Assembly (NCBI RefSeq): GCF_002104995.1
Contig: NW_024468257.1
Location: 682,001-746,000 of the forward strand
Reading direction: 5' to 3'
Length of the DNA: 64,000 nt
From: Linderina pennispora
Taxonomy: Eukaryota; Kickxellomycota; Kickxellomycetes; Kickxellales; Kickxellaceae
Shown here: piece by piece, positions 10,197 to 19,167 of the stretch
Numbering within the stretch: the stretch's first letter is position 1
Layout of the letters: each line of letters starts with the position of its first letter
The notes under the pieces: generated by a model
Database searches by the model: none
The model's input: the letters and a program-made list of their open reading frames with translations, nothing else
What the model was told of the DNA's origin: nothing
Program-made: the position numbers and the translations under genes

Positions 10197-11480
10197 GTGA
10201 AAAAGGGGTTTTTTCGTTCCATTTATTTATTTATTTATCGCAACCTGAAGGTGAAGACTGTCATATCTGCCGAGGATTTCATTAACCAGAAGGACAGGTC
10301 AGAACTGTTAACCGCCGATTTCAGTGATGTAGTTAGATATCACATTTATTATTATCTATTGCATAATGGCGATATTGAGCTACATGGCATACGCGACATG
10401 AATCAAGTAGCAACATACGTGGATACCGAGTTGATGACAGCATACAAGAACAACATTGTGTTGCGCTATGGCACTTGCCTACAGCGGATTCTGGCCAAAT
10501 TGATTGATATTCGCAGCCGCAAAAACACACTGCGCAGTACAATGGGCAATGTGTCCAAGACTGAGTTCAATAACGCATGTCAAATGTATATTTACACACC
10601 TGCATAGAAGCTCCGCCAGGCAGTTGCCTCTAGGCACCCTGATCTCAGTGTGCTCACCCCACCGATGCTTGCAATCTACAACAAGTTGGCACCAGTCCTC
10701 AATGCCTATGATGCCAAGTACAGATTCGCCAAAGGCAGCCGATACTATGATGCCAAGGTAAATCCACTTAAGCATCTGCATGCATACATTCGTCTATGCC
10801 AGCTTATCGAGAATGAGCAGCTTGGCAAGTCTCCCCCCAATGCTTGCCTCTGCGGACATCATGGATCCCAGGCCATGTGCGCTTAGACAAGCAAATAATC
10901 AAGCAGGTGTTTGTTTCGAAAACCCGTGAGCAGGGTACCAAGATCAACGCAGCAAAGAGGGCAGCAACAGAGGCAAGGAAAGCAGCAGAAAAGGGCGAAA
11001 AATTGGCCAAGAAGGCTGCACGCGAAGCAGCGAAGATGCCATCAGATGAAACAGAGGCCACTGCAGCAACTGCAGCAGTAGCGGCCGATTCACTTGCTGC
11101 TGCATCAGCTGCTGCAGCAGACATTCCGGCATGTTCCCAACCCGCGGCCCTACCAGAGATCGAAGAACCCAACTGTGAAGTGCCATGGCCTTCTCCGCTG
11201 TACAAGCGAGTCATGTAAGCGGGCCATGGCACAATACAGGCGAGCCTATTCGTCTCGGCTCTTGAACCGCGATCTCGCAGCAGTTCTAAACTTCAGACTC
11301 ATTTTCCAGTCACTCTGTGATTCAGGCAGTATTCCTGAACGGTTCCGTCGTTCTACGGCCATTGCTGCCAATGCTTCTGGCACCACCCCTGAAACAAAGA
11401 GGCCGTGCAAGAGGCGTGCAGCAGCAGCAGGCGATTCTGCTGCCAGCAGCAGCGAGCCAGCGCTGAAGCGCCTACGCTGA
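10197..11480 (+). pseudogene. eroded Fanzor (eukaryotic TnpB-like) nuclease gene
   Basis: A broken gene with fragments in all three frames that line up as one protein. The N-terminal part (10197..about 10840) is helical and basic, interrupted by one in-frame TAG at 10605. It shifts frame at a run of six C near 10836 into PLRTSWIPGHVRLDKQIIKQV, a block resembling the segment that precedes the RuvC domain in fungal Fanzor-like proteins. A Lys/Ala-rich stretch follows. The final frame gives CHGLLRCTSESC and LNRDLAAVLNFRLI, matching the zinc ribbon and RuvC-III motif (NRDxxAxxN) of TnpB/Fanzor. The RuvC-I Asp and RuvC-II Glu segments are missing, so the copy cannot be a working nuclease. No transposase partner is present. 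The assignment rests on motif recognition and needs a profile search. Confidence 0.6.
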
Positions 11481-11604
11481 GCAGGCCATCAGGATGAGAG
11501 ATGTCCATGACCGCCATTGCACCAACAACCATCCGACACGTTCAAATGACCGGTTCGCCGTGATGCTCTTATCGACGTGCCAACCCATGCTGACTAGCAG
11601 CCGA

Positions 11605-11619
11605 GCTCGCATCGCGAGC
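11605..11619. other. perfect hairpin 3' of the Fanzor-like relic
   Basis: GCTCGC, a 3-base loop, then GCGAGC, about 125 bases after the relic's last codon. In TnpB and Fanzor elements the guide (omega) RNA is encoded at the 3' end, so this could be what is left of such a structure. It could also be chance, or a terminator-like hairpin between two genes. Confidence 0.25.
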
Positions 11620-11648
11620 AGAGTATTTCTAGTATGGAAATAAATGTG

Positions 11649-12794
11649 CTACGAAGACATATATCGCTCGCGCGTCAGCCGGGTTACTTTGTACTCTCGT
11701 CGATCTTGATCAGACATGTTTTGTAGACCCAGCCCTGCTCGCTCGTTGTTGCCCGTAAACTCGTATGCATCACCTTCATCTGAAAGTGACGTGTGGTCGT
11801 CCGTGTCTGAATATGGCTGTGCAGGTAACTGCGCTGGCTGATGCATCCGTCGCAGCTTTGCCCGATCTGTATATGTCTTACCAGTCGTGTGCCTATGGTA
11901 TCCCTTGTTGGACATATACTTTCGCTTTAGGGCCCTTAGGTTCTCGATCCGCTCCTGCTGAATATCTGGTACCAACTTCGTACTCTTCGCCTCAGGCTGC
12001 ATTGCTGAAGCAAAAGAACGAGTTGGGATCTCGCTGTGTTCTGATGCGCTACACCGTGCGCATGCCCACTGCTCATGAACATGCAGTTCAAATACACACT
12101 GCCCGAACGACACCCTGTCCATATGCGCAATCACATGAGGCTTGCTAGCACACTTTGGCTCCGAGAGCCGTTCCTCGTTGATGAATGTGCCATGCGTGGA
12201 GCCCTGATCAACGACATATAGAGTGAGCAGACGATGTGGATCGGTTTTGGCCTCCACCTCGTGGTCTGAACATTCGCCATCCTCTGAATATTTTGCATCG
12301 TCATCTTCCTGCTCTTCGATTTCTCCGTCCTCCGACCCCACCTCAACGCAATTGTCCACGGTCTCGCTTTCTGTTATGTCCTCAGCATAGATCCGGGCAT
12401 GGAACCGCGACACAGAAATCTCGGGAACTCGCAGATGCGGCGTGATACTGGCCTCATGTTCATCACGGCCGATACTCAAGCCCTCCACAATATCAACATC
12501 AGCAACCTGGCCAGGACTAAAGCACGCTGAGTCAACGACAACCAGCCGCACAACGCCCTCGAACCAGTCCGACGATTGAGCATTGTCCTGAGTGTCAGCT
12601 GCCACATATGTGCATGTTTTGGCGTCATAGTACGACACCGTGTTCGATGCAATATCTAGCCAGAGCCCTGTCTGAGCGTTGTACGCGTAGCGTGGATCAG
12701 CGGAGACTGCGAATCCGTCTAGAAGCTGTGGAGCAGCGGTCGGCTGTGTTGTCTCAAGGTAGGCATTGAGTGCGTCCTCGAATGGTGACGACAT
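11649..12794 (-). CDS. AGGF1-like OCRE/FHA-domain protein
   Basis: A 381-residue intronless protein resembling AGGF1 (angiogenic factor with G-patch and FHA domains), a likely splicing-associated nuclear protein in fungi. Order: an OCRE-type aromatic repeat (YAYNAQTGLWLDIASNTVSYYD, about 35-58), then an FHA domain (SIGRDEHEASITPHLRVPEISVSRFHARI...DQGSTHGTFINEERL) split by an acidic insertion. A C-terminal block (IENLRALKRKYMS...TYTDRAKLRRM) is typical of AGGF1 tails. The G-patch is reduced to a short AGLGLQNMS stretch. The start codon ATG at 12794 faces the MAG gene across 240 bases, suggesting a shared bidirectional promoter. Confidence 0.85.
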   Translation of the reverse strand: MSSPFEDALNAYLETTQPTAAPQLLDGFAVSADPRYAYNAQTGLWLDIASNTVSYYDAKTCTYVAADTQDNAQSSDWFEGVVRLVVVDSACFSPGQVADVDIVEGLSIGRDEHEASITPHLRVPEISVSRFHARIYAEDITESETVDNCVEVGSEDGEIEEQEDDDAKYSEDGECSDHEVEAKTDPHRLLTLYVVDQGSTHGTFINEERLSEPKCASKPHVIAHMDRVSFGQCVFELHVHEQWACARCSASEHSEIPTRSFASAMQPEAKSTKLVPDIQQERIENLRALKRKYMSNKGYHRHTTGKTYTDRAKLRRMHQPAQLPAQPYSDTDDHTSLSDEGDAYEFTGNNERAGLGLQNMSDQDRREYKVTRLTRERYMSS

Positions 12795-13034
12795 TTGAAT
12801 TCAGCAAACGGAAAATGAAAAGTAGACTCCAGGAGGGCAATGAAAGGGAAGTTACAATAGCGACGTGGCAACGAGCACTCAGAAACTGTCCTTCGGCGTT
12901 GATCTTGTGGCGGGCTAATCTGCCAGCTAATCTTCGTGCAAGCCCATTGCTGCGGACAGATGAACCAGCACTATTTTCCCACACGAATTAGGGCTCCTTT
13001 TTCAGTTCTCTTTATTTCAGTTATAATAGCAAGC

Positions 13035-13910
13035 ATGGTCACAACCCGCCGCAGCGCTCGTGTCCTGGCCCAGGCATCCACCACTGCTGCTGCCGCTGCT
13101 CCTGTGGCCCCAAAGCCCGCATCGCCGAGCAAAGTCACCAAGGCCCGTACCAAGAAGCCCAAGGTCACACCGATTCCCAAGACCACCGCAGCAACGCTGC
13201 TGACAGCCCCGCCGCTGACCGATGAGGCCGCCATCGATGTAGCCATCGAGCACCTAAAGAACGCTGACAAGCGCCTAGGTGAGTTTATCGCCAAGTCTAA
13301 GCGCTGCACGATGGGTCTAGACCGCGACCACACCGGCGATACTGGGTATATATCACTGTGCAAGTCGATCGTGTACCAGCAGCTGGCAGGCAAGGCCGCA
13401 GCAGCCATTCTCTTGAAGTTCCTGAGACGGTTCGGCACACTCAAAGACCTTACAAAGGAGGACTCTGAGCTGACACCCGATGACTTCGAGTTCCCCAGGC
13501 CTTCGGTTGTTGCTAGCCTGGATGTGGACGAGATGAGAGAGTGCGGACTAGGCCAGCGCAAGTCCGAGTACATGAAGGCTGTGGCAGAGAAGTTTCGTGA
13601 TGGCGAGCTTTCCGATGCCAAACTGGCAGCACTATCTGATGACGAGGTGACGAAGGCCCTGGTGGCCATCCGTGGAATCGGCCCGTGGACCGCCGATATG
13701 TTCCTAATGTTCCACCTGAAGCGCGCCAATGTGCTGCCGACACTGGACCTGGCGATTCGCAAGTCCATGTGCAAGCATTTTGGCGTGCCGTTCACCAAGA
13801 CAACGCCGACACATGACGAGCTGGTGGCACTAGGCAGGATCTGGGAACCGTACAGATCGGTAGCTACCTGGTACATGTGGCGGATGTCTGATACCAAGAC
13901 CCAGGAATAG
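13035..13910 (+). CDS. DNA-3-methyladenine glycosylase (MAG/AlkA type)
   Basis: Helix-hairpin-helix base-excision repair glycosylase that removes alkylated purines. The 291-residue protein starts at the ATG at 13035, just after a short leader. Residues 1-55 are a basic Ala/Pro/Lys-rich N terminus with nuclear-localisation character. The catalytic domain runs from about 60 to the end: SLCKSIVYQQLAGKAAAAI, the HhH motif LVAIRGIGPWTADMFLMFHL (about 208-227), and the catalytic Asp in LPTLDLAIRKSM shortly after. Length and order fit yeast Mag1 homologues. It is transcribed divergently from the AGGF1-like gene. Confidence 0.92.
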   Translation: MVTTRRSARVLAQASTTAAAAAPVAPKPASPSKVTKARTKKPKVTPIPKTTAATLLTAPPLTDEAAIDVAIEHLKNADKRLGEFIAKSKRCTMGLDRDHTGDTGYISLCKSIVYQQLAGKAAAAILLKFLRRFGTLKDLTKEDSELTPDDFEFPRPSVVASLDVDEMRECGLGQRKSEYMKAVAEKFRDGELSDAKLAALSDDEVTKALVAIRGIGPWTADMFLMFHLKRANVLPTLDLAIRKSMCKHFGVPFTKTTPTHDELVALGRIWEPYRSVATWYMWRMSDTKTQE

Positions 13911-13939
13911 GCTTTTTATTGCATTGAATCAAATACATG

Positions 13940-14472
13940 CTAGCTGCTCCGCTTGCGCTCGGCCATTTGCTCCTGGTACGTCAGCGTGCGCGGTTTTTCC
14001 TCACTGCCTTGGGTACTGGCTATCAGCGCCTGTTCCCGGCGGTGCTTGAGCTCTCCAGACCCAAGCCATAAGATGATTCCAGCCATGGCCACGACTCCTC
14101 CACCCATGATCCACTGTCGCGACCCTATTTAAAGGTCACGAGCTTCGTCTACTCGCCCAGGCACTAATCAATTAATGGGGACAGTTAATATTATTAGACA
14201 AGAAGAGATGATTCCTCCCGGGTCACTCCTAGAGTGATCCGGTGTCTACTTTATAGCCCTAACTATGTGGCCTAGCCTGGGGTGATGAATCGGTCTCATC
14301 ATCTGTGATCGGCTGAGTCGCATAAGCATTGGCTTTGAGTGACTGTGGTGTGATCACCACACCACCGGTTCGGTTTCATGAACAGCTCCGGATTCAGGAC
14401 CTTGAACAGCCGGGTAGCAGGGATATCCTGCTTGGGCGCTGTGTTCTTGATATCTGGCTTCTCGCTCGACAT
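13940..14472 (-). CDS. SMIM8-like small mitochondrial/membrane protein, two exons
   Basis: A small gene found only by joining two exons. Exon 1 (14472 to about 14360) encodes MSSEKPDIKNTAPKQ followed by TRLFKVLNPELFMKPN. This matches the conserved TTLFRAVNPELFIKPN block of animal SMIM8 (UPF0708). Exon 2 (from about 14124 or 14113 to 13940) continues with QWIMGGGVVAMAGIILWLG, a single membrane span, and a short charged tail ending KRSS. The intron is long (about 235 nt); a TTTAAATAG acceptor and several GTGxTG donors are possible, so the exact junction is uncertain. The function is unknown in the family. It is convergent with MAG, whose stop is 30 bases away. Confidence 0.72.
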
Positions 14473-14825
14473 ACTTTAATAAAGGAGATTTGAAGTAGAA
14501 TATTGGTTGTATGTCCAGCCATCGAACAACAAGCGCATCAGCATCCTCTGAGCGCGTGTCGCTTAGGGGTGCCGAATATTTATGGGCTTTTCAGGATCTC
14601 GTATTAGAATGCCCATATATCCGTGGCCCCAAGGTCTTTGTCACATTGTATTCCTGTGTTGTTCGTGCAGAAATGCGTCTACAATACACAGAGTAGCACA
14701 TTATGCTATAACTGTAACTGCTATGCATTTACCATTATGCAGAATTATAATGACGAATGCATACTGCAAGGAGAATTTATTTAAAACAAGGGTAATATAG
14801 AAAGAGGGAAAGAATGAGATGGCCA
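14473..14825. other. intergenic, nothing recognised
   Basis: AT-rich sequence between the SMIM8-like start and the end of the gag-like gene. Short open frames only, none with recognisable content. Confidence 0.6.
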
Positions 14826-15848
14826 TTACAAAGTGCCAAAGTTGAAGGTTGAGATACACTTAATACTCTTCTTCTTCAGAGCACTCACAATGAACTCCTG
14901 CTGGGAATGGTTGGTGATGGCACTAACGAACGACATACAGCAGTAGGTTGCAATATATGTAACATTATCAACGCGCTTGTGAGAGAAAAGTGAATCATAA
15001 ATACGGCAAGGGCTGGAATACGTACTACCTTTATGCCAAGTATTGCAATAGGTACTTTCCAGATACTCGTTTATGTCAGCCCAGGTCATCATTGCAGCTA
15101 CTTTGCTTTTGCTTTTTGCTACTTCTTCCTGGGAAGCCTTCGGCGTGAATTCCTTTACGAGAGCAGTTTTTGCTGAGTCCCAGTCTTCAGTACCCGCAAT
15201 GTGGTTCTCCAGAACATATCTAACCAGAGGTGACCCGTGGGTAGCAAGGTACGAGCGACAGTTGCTCAACTGTAAATCTTTATCGCAAACTACCCATGGA
15301 ATAAAGTCTTCAAGGTACGAAGCAGGGTATTGAGCGAATTTAAGCGAGTCGAAAGTAATATAGCCTGAATCCAAAACCTCATGGAAATACAATCTATGCT
15401 CCCTAATGGCACTGAGCTTTGCTTCATGACTGAGTACGCCGATATACGCCTGTATAATGTCATCCAGTATGCAGCAAACAACGCCAACACCTTGTACAAT
15501 GTCCTTGAGCTTTGAGTTGTGATGCTTCACACGCACCTCCAAAGACTCCACACTGAATGATCTGTACGTCCTATTAGGGATACGAATAACCTCGCCAGAC
15601 ATGATAGCCGTATATGCCTTCAGGAAGTTCTGCTGCTGATACGAGTGAATAGAAGAACGATATCCAATAATCGTCCGCAGATAACCAATGACTATGTCAT
15701 CGTCAGCATTGATGTCTTGCTGCTCTCCAATAACTGATATGATACTGGCAGACATCTCAGGTGTACGAACGGTCGTGTCTGATAGACAGTCGATTCCATC
15801 TAGTATTGAATCATTGTCAGAATCGGCCTTCTTGGTGAGATTGGTCAT
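14826..15848 (-). CDS. uncharacterised protein, possibly gag-like (solo)
   Basis: A 340-residue intronless open frame from the ATG at 15848. The function is not recognised. The middle (about residues 175-245) reads DFIPWVVCDKDLQLSNC, then HGSPLVRYVLENHI, then DWDSAKTALVKEFTP. This spacing and the closing W-x-x-A-x-x-A-L-x-x-x-F pattern resemble the capsid part of Ty3-type gag proteins. There is no zinc knuckle, protease or reverse transcriptase in frame or nearby, and the frame is intact, so if the match is right this is a solo or domesticated gag. Base composition is more AT-rich than neighbouring housekeeping genes. A TATA box lies 88-95 bases upstream. Alternative: an ordinary lineage-specific orphan gene. 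Confidence 0.5.
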   Translation of the reverse strand: MTNLTKKADSDNDSILDGIDCLSDTTVRTPEMSASIISVIGEQQDINADDDIVIGYLRTIIGYRSSIHSYQQQNFLKAYTAIMSGEVIRIPNRTYRSFSVESLEVRVKHHNSKLKDIVQGVGVVCCILDDIIQAYIGVLSHEAKLSAIREHRLYFHEVLDSGYITFDSLKFAQYPASYLEDFIPWVVCDKDLQLSNCRSYLATHGSPLVRYVLENHIAGTEDWDSAKTALVKEFTPKASQEEVAKSKSKVAAMMTWADINEYLESTYCNTWHKGSTYSSPCRIYDSLFSHKRVDNVTYIATYCCMSFVSAITNHSQQEFIVSALKKKSIKCISTFNFGTL

Positions 15849-15935
15849 GAAGAAAGAGTTCAATAAAGGCTGAGCAGGATATGTGAGTGAAATGGAATGA
15901 TATGGAGTTTCCGGTATAGACCTCTCGAGTCTCAC

Positions 15936-15943
15936 TTTTTATA
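15936..15943 (-). promoter_or_regulatory. TATA box of the gag-like gene
   Basis: TATAAAAA on the minus strand, 88-95 bases upstream of the ATG at 15848. This spacing leaves room for a transcription start and a short leader, and it argues for the ATG at 15848 over the in-frame GTG at 15935. Confidence 0.55.
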
Positions 15944-16525
15944 GAGATCCGGGTAGCAGTTGTTTTGCATTGGTTAAGAGATGGGGTATTTTGGTTATGC
16001 CTGTCGCAACACCTTCGTCACTGCGTTTAAAATACAATGGGAGTCCGGCATATCAAAGATCTGCTGCTGAATCGGCATTGATGGCTTACTATGTGCATTG
16101 TTCCACAGCCCAGCAGATCCGGAGCAGCATCAGCAACATGGTCCAAAAATAAGCGCCTTAAACATGACACCCATGTGGCTTTGGTGGGCTCTGCGCTGTT
16201 TGGTGAAATCTTTTTGCTGACATGCAAAGCACACATTCACCTAAGCCTTCACTTCATGCCACTCTTGCTAATTTGTTGATTGAAGCTGATATCACTGTCG
16301 AAGAAAAGCGACAAACAGTCTCAGAGCTCTTGTGGATAGCCACATGTCTATATAGCACAAATACTAAATTACAATGATGCCACTCCATTACAACATGGGA
16401 CACGGGACAAGTAATCGGCAAAGATTACATAAAACTGGTATTTCACTTAAAGTCACATCATGTACCACAGGAAACATCTCTCAGCGTACCCGCTAATTGC
16501 TGGGATTACAAGGTATATTATAATA
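15944..16525. other. AT-rich stretch with short decayed frames
   Basis: Short plus-strand frames at about 15970-16380 (for example AAESALMAYYVHCSTAQQIR, and in another frame EADITVEEKRQTVSELLW) look like pieces of one degraded coding region, but no family is recognised. No RNA gene is seen. Confidence 0.35.
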
Positions 16526-16851
16526 TCATGTATTATTACTTTGGGTACAGCGTTTCATAAATTCAGTATACTCTTTGTTGGCCTTCTCAACATTGTCACG
16601 ATGATCAACTCCTGTGTGCTCACAAAAGTCGTTAAGGTTGCCTAATATAGCTCTGCAAAACGCACAAGGCAGGTGAATACACCAAGAGTTACCTCAAATA
16701 GCAACTGCCTGACGATGCTCTGAACATTAGATATGCCTTCTTCTAAAAAGGAATATTCCTCACCATTATGCTGCGTGTAAATGTCAACGATACACTCAAC
16801 ATTATTAGAATACCCCATGCCACAGTGCCTGTACTGCCAAGCTTCGGCCAT
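16526..16851 (-). CDS. small unrecognised two-exon protein
   Basis: Two open segments that appear to join. Exon A (16851 to about 16685) gives MAEAWQYRHCGMGYSNNVEC and then an acidic stretch ending IVRQLLFE just before a GTAACT donor. Exon B, after a TTTTGCAG acceptor (about 16652 to the TGA at 16526), gives LGNLNDFCEHTGVDH then KANKEYTEFMKRC. The phases do not match exactly at the obvious junction, so one base error or a slightly different splice site is needed. Evenly spaced Cys residues suggest a small secreted or disulfide protein, but no signal peptide is visible and a 5' exon may be missing. No homologous family is recognised. Confidence 0.4.
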
Positions 16852-17334
16852 AGAAAGAGTTTGAACAACTGTTGAAATATGTCATTTCATAGGGAATACA
16901 AAATGAGGAGGTTCTCAGGAAGGCGGAACGTCACAGATCAAGCATGCCTATGTCTGACAAGCATCCCGTACGTTTTCTGATACAATTGTGATGCCCGATA
17001 CGCGTCAGTTTCAAGGAGCAAGATTATTATTTCAGGGTATCAGCACAGAGCACTCACATTTTGGGCGCATGCTATTCGTGCAGAGAGGATACAAAGGAAA
17101 TGGCGCTTCGCATTCAGGGGCTAAGTCTGCTGGCGGCTGACGGCAACACCAAACTGCTAGCCATGACAGACGCAAGCTAGCTCGCTAAAAGCAGAAAGCC
17201 AACTTGAACTATAGTGGTGCGCTTGATGCCAACCCCATCGAGAATACGACATCGTGCTATCAACAGCTACTTGCCGGTCGTAATGACAAGTGCACTAGAT
17301 AATAATTGCAAGCAATGCTGAAGGTGAAGAGTAG
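16852..17334. other. intergenic, nothing recognised
   Basis: No convincing gene. It includes the 3' flank of the aminotransferase, which is transcribed toward it. Confidence 0.55.
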
Positions 17335-18438
17335 TTAGATCGTCTCCCATGCCTTGAACAGATGGTCGACCTTGGCTGGCTCACGGACAGCCAGACGGAT
17401 ATACGTCGGCAGGTTATAGCCCGGACGGCCACTGCGCACCGGCACGCCATTGGCCTTTGCCAAATCCACAGCCTTCTGCGCAACCTCCTCTGATTTGGTG
17501 TCGACCCAGATCCACGACAAAAACTCACGGCCATGGCACTGCCAGGCCGGGAACCGCTGCTTGATCCGATCGACAGTCTGCTTGCGCCACGCGCCCGTCA
17601 TCTGCCAGGTCTTGTTCAAGTATATCTTATCGGCAACCACGGCATCCAGGAACGCCAACGCCACCGTATTCACGGACCACGGCACCTGCAGCTTCTTGAT
17701 CGCGCGCATATGGTCGGCGGTCGGACACACGACCGAGCCCAGGCGCAGGCCGGTGCAGCACCACAGCTTGGTCCACGAATGCATCACAAACACAGAGATT
17801 CCGTGATCCTGGTAGATCCGCTCAACAAAATCGCGCGCGCTGGTCAATGAGTGGTTGCGGAACTCTGACGAGTGCCAGGGTTGCATTGATTCGTCAATCA
17901 AAACATGGCCGCCTGGCAGAGCGTTGTCAAGGATCCATTGCTGCAGCTCCGGCAGCTCCATGTAGTCGCCGGTAGGGTTGCACGGATTCACCAGGCACAC
18001 AACGTTCGCCTTCTCTGGGCTCTCCGAATCAAGCATCATGTAGTCGTTGTTGCGCGCAGACCGCTCGTACTCCTTGTACTGTGTGCGGAACGGTCCCGGC
18101 TTCCAGGTGCCGCGCGGCGCCATGCGGATCACAAGGTCGATTAGCTCGCTTGCACCGTTGCCCAGGATCAGCCGGTCGCCGTCCTGCTGCCAGGAGGTGG
18201 GCCACAGGAATTGTGCCAGGGAGGATTTGGCCGGTTCCTGGTCCGCTGGTGGGTAGTGATGGCTGTGCTCAATCGAGCTAACGCTGGCCTGCTTGGCAGA
18301 CTCGGGCATGCCGAAGGCATTCGTGGTCACGCTAAAGTCCTCGATGAAGTTGTCCAGATGCGCCCAGTCCTGGCCGCCGTGGAACTGCTGCAGCTTGGCG
18401 TCCCAGGGTCCGTTGGATGATGGTGCAGGGGTAGGCAT
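17335..18438 (-). CDS. PLP-dependent aminotransferase, class I/II (HisC/CobD-like)
   Basis: A 367-residue intronless fold-type I aminotransferase related to histidinol-phosphate and CobD-type enzymes. Visible features: the cofactor-pocket helix DRLILGNGASELIDLV (about 88-103), the substrate/cofactor loop CLVNPCNPTGDYM (about 148-160), the Asp strand GGHVLIDESMQPWH (about 176-189), and the Schiff-base Lys in HSWTKLWCCTGLRLGS (about 222-237). The C-terminal Arg region is GVPVRSGRPGYNLPTYIRLAVRE. The precise substrate cannot be read from the sequence; an amino-acid or amino-acid-phosphate ketone donor is expected. No signal peptide, so probably cytosolic. Confidence 0.85.
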   Translation of the reverse strand: MPTPAPSSNGPWDAKLQQFHGGQDWAHLDNFIEDFSVTTNAFGMPESAKQASVSSIEHSHHYPPADQEPAKSSLAQFLWPTSWQQDGDRLILGNGASELIDLVIRMAPRGTWKPGPFRTQYKEYERSARNNDYMMLDSESPEKANVVCLVNPCNPTGDYMELPELQQWILDNALPGGHVLIDESMQPWHSSEFRNHSLTSARDFVERIYQDHGISVFVMHSWTKLWCCTGLRLGSVVCPTADHMRAIKKLQVPWSVNTVALAFLDAVVADKIYLNKTWQMTGAWRKQTVDRIKQRFPAWQCHGREFLSWIWVDTKSEEVAQKAVDLAKANGVPVRSGRPGYNLPTYIRLAVREPAKVDHLFKAWETI

Positions 18439-19167
18439 TCTGTGTGGAAGCGGATAAGAGTATTAAAAATTAGCTGGAGAAAGGTTTGAGGAGAAAGAAA
18501 AACAGCGGGCTGGTACCCAAGAAATAAACAGGCTTTTTATGCGGTGAAGTTAACATGAGAACTGTGAGGTGTGGTAGTGAGAGAGGGAGAAAAAGCTACC
18601 TAGCGACTTTCACATGTCAAATTTTCGCCAAGCGAACTGGACAACCAGCCGTGCCCGTCTGTCTACTAGCAAAGACAAGAGCGCCGCCCAAATGGCCTCT
18701 AGGGCTGAAGAGAAAAATGGTTGTTTACGCCTTGTAGGCAGAGGCTAAAAAAATCCTCCCCAAATCTAGGCGAATTTGAAACGTGGCCATTTGTGGCCGA
18801 TACAGTCACCAGGCGTGATTTCAATGATTGCCGGCAGATAGCTTAGCATGCATTCACAGATGATCCCGGGCGATAGCAGTAGACAGGGGGGCAATAGTCA
18901 CAACGGCTGGGACATGCCATCGCTAGAAATGCGTATTGCATTCCTGGGCAGTTGCTACACATGGAGATATAGATGCGCGTTGCTATACGTCCCAAGTGGC
19001 TTTCGCTGAAGCCCCAGAGTCATGTGGTTATCCGAATATTAAAGGGATCTCGAAATATAAAAACCACAATACGGTATAGCAGCGAATCAAATACACATTC
19101 CAGGCAGGTCTGATTTTTTACAAAATGGTAGAAAACCCCTCCTCACATCACGCATCAACCTATAGAC
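18439..19167. other. divergent promoter region, with upstream ATG before CSTF2
   Basis: About 730 bases between the aminotransferase and CSTF2. No gene is seen. An ATG at 19125 opens a 60-codon frame that overlaps the CSTF2 start in a different frame (possible uORF). The sequence around it also contains GTAGAA...TATAG, which could be a 5'-leader intron. Confidence 0.5.
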
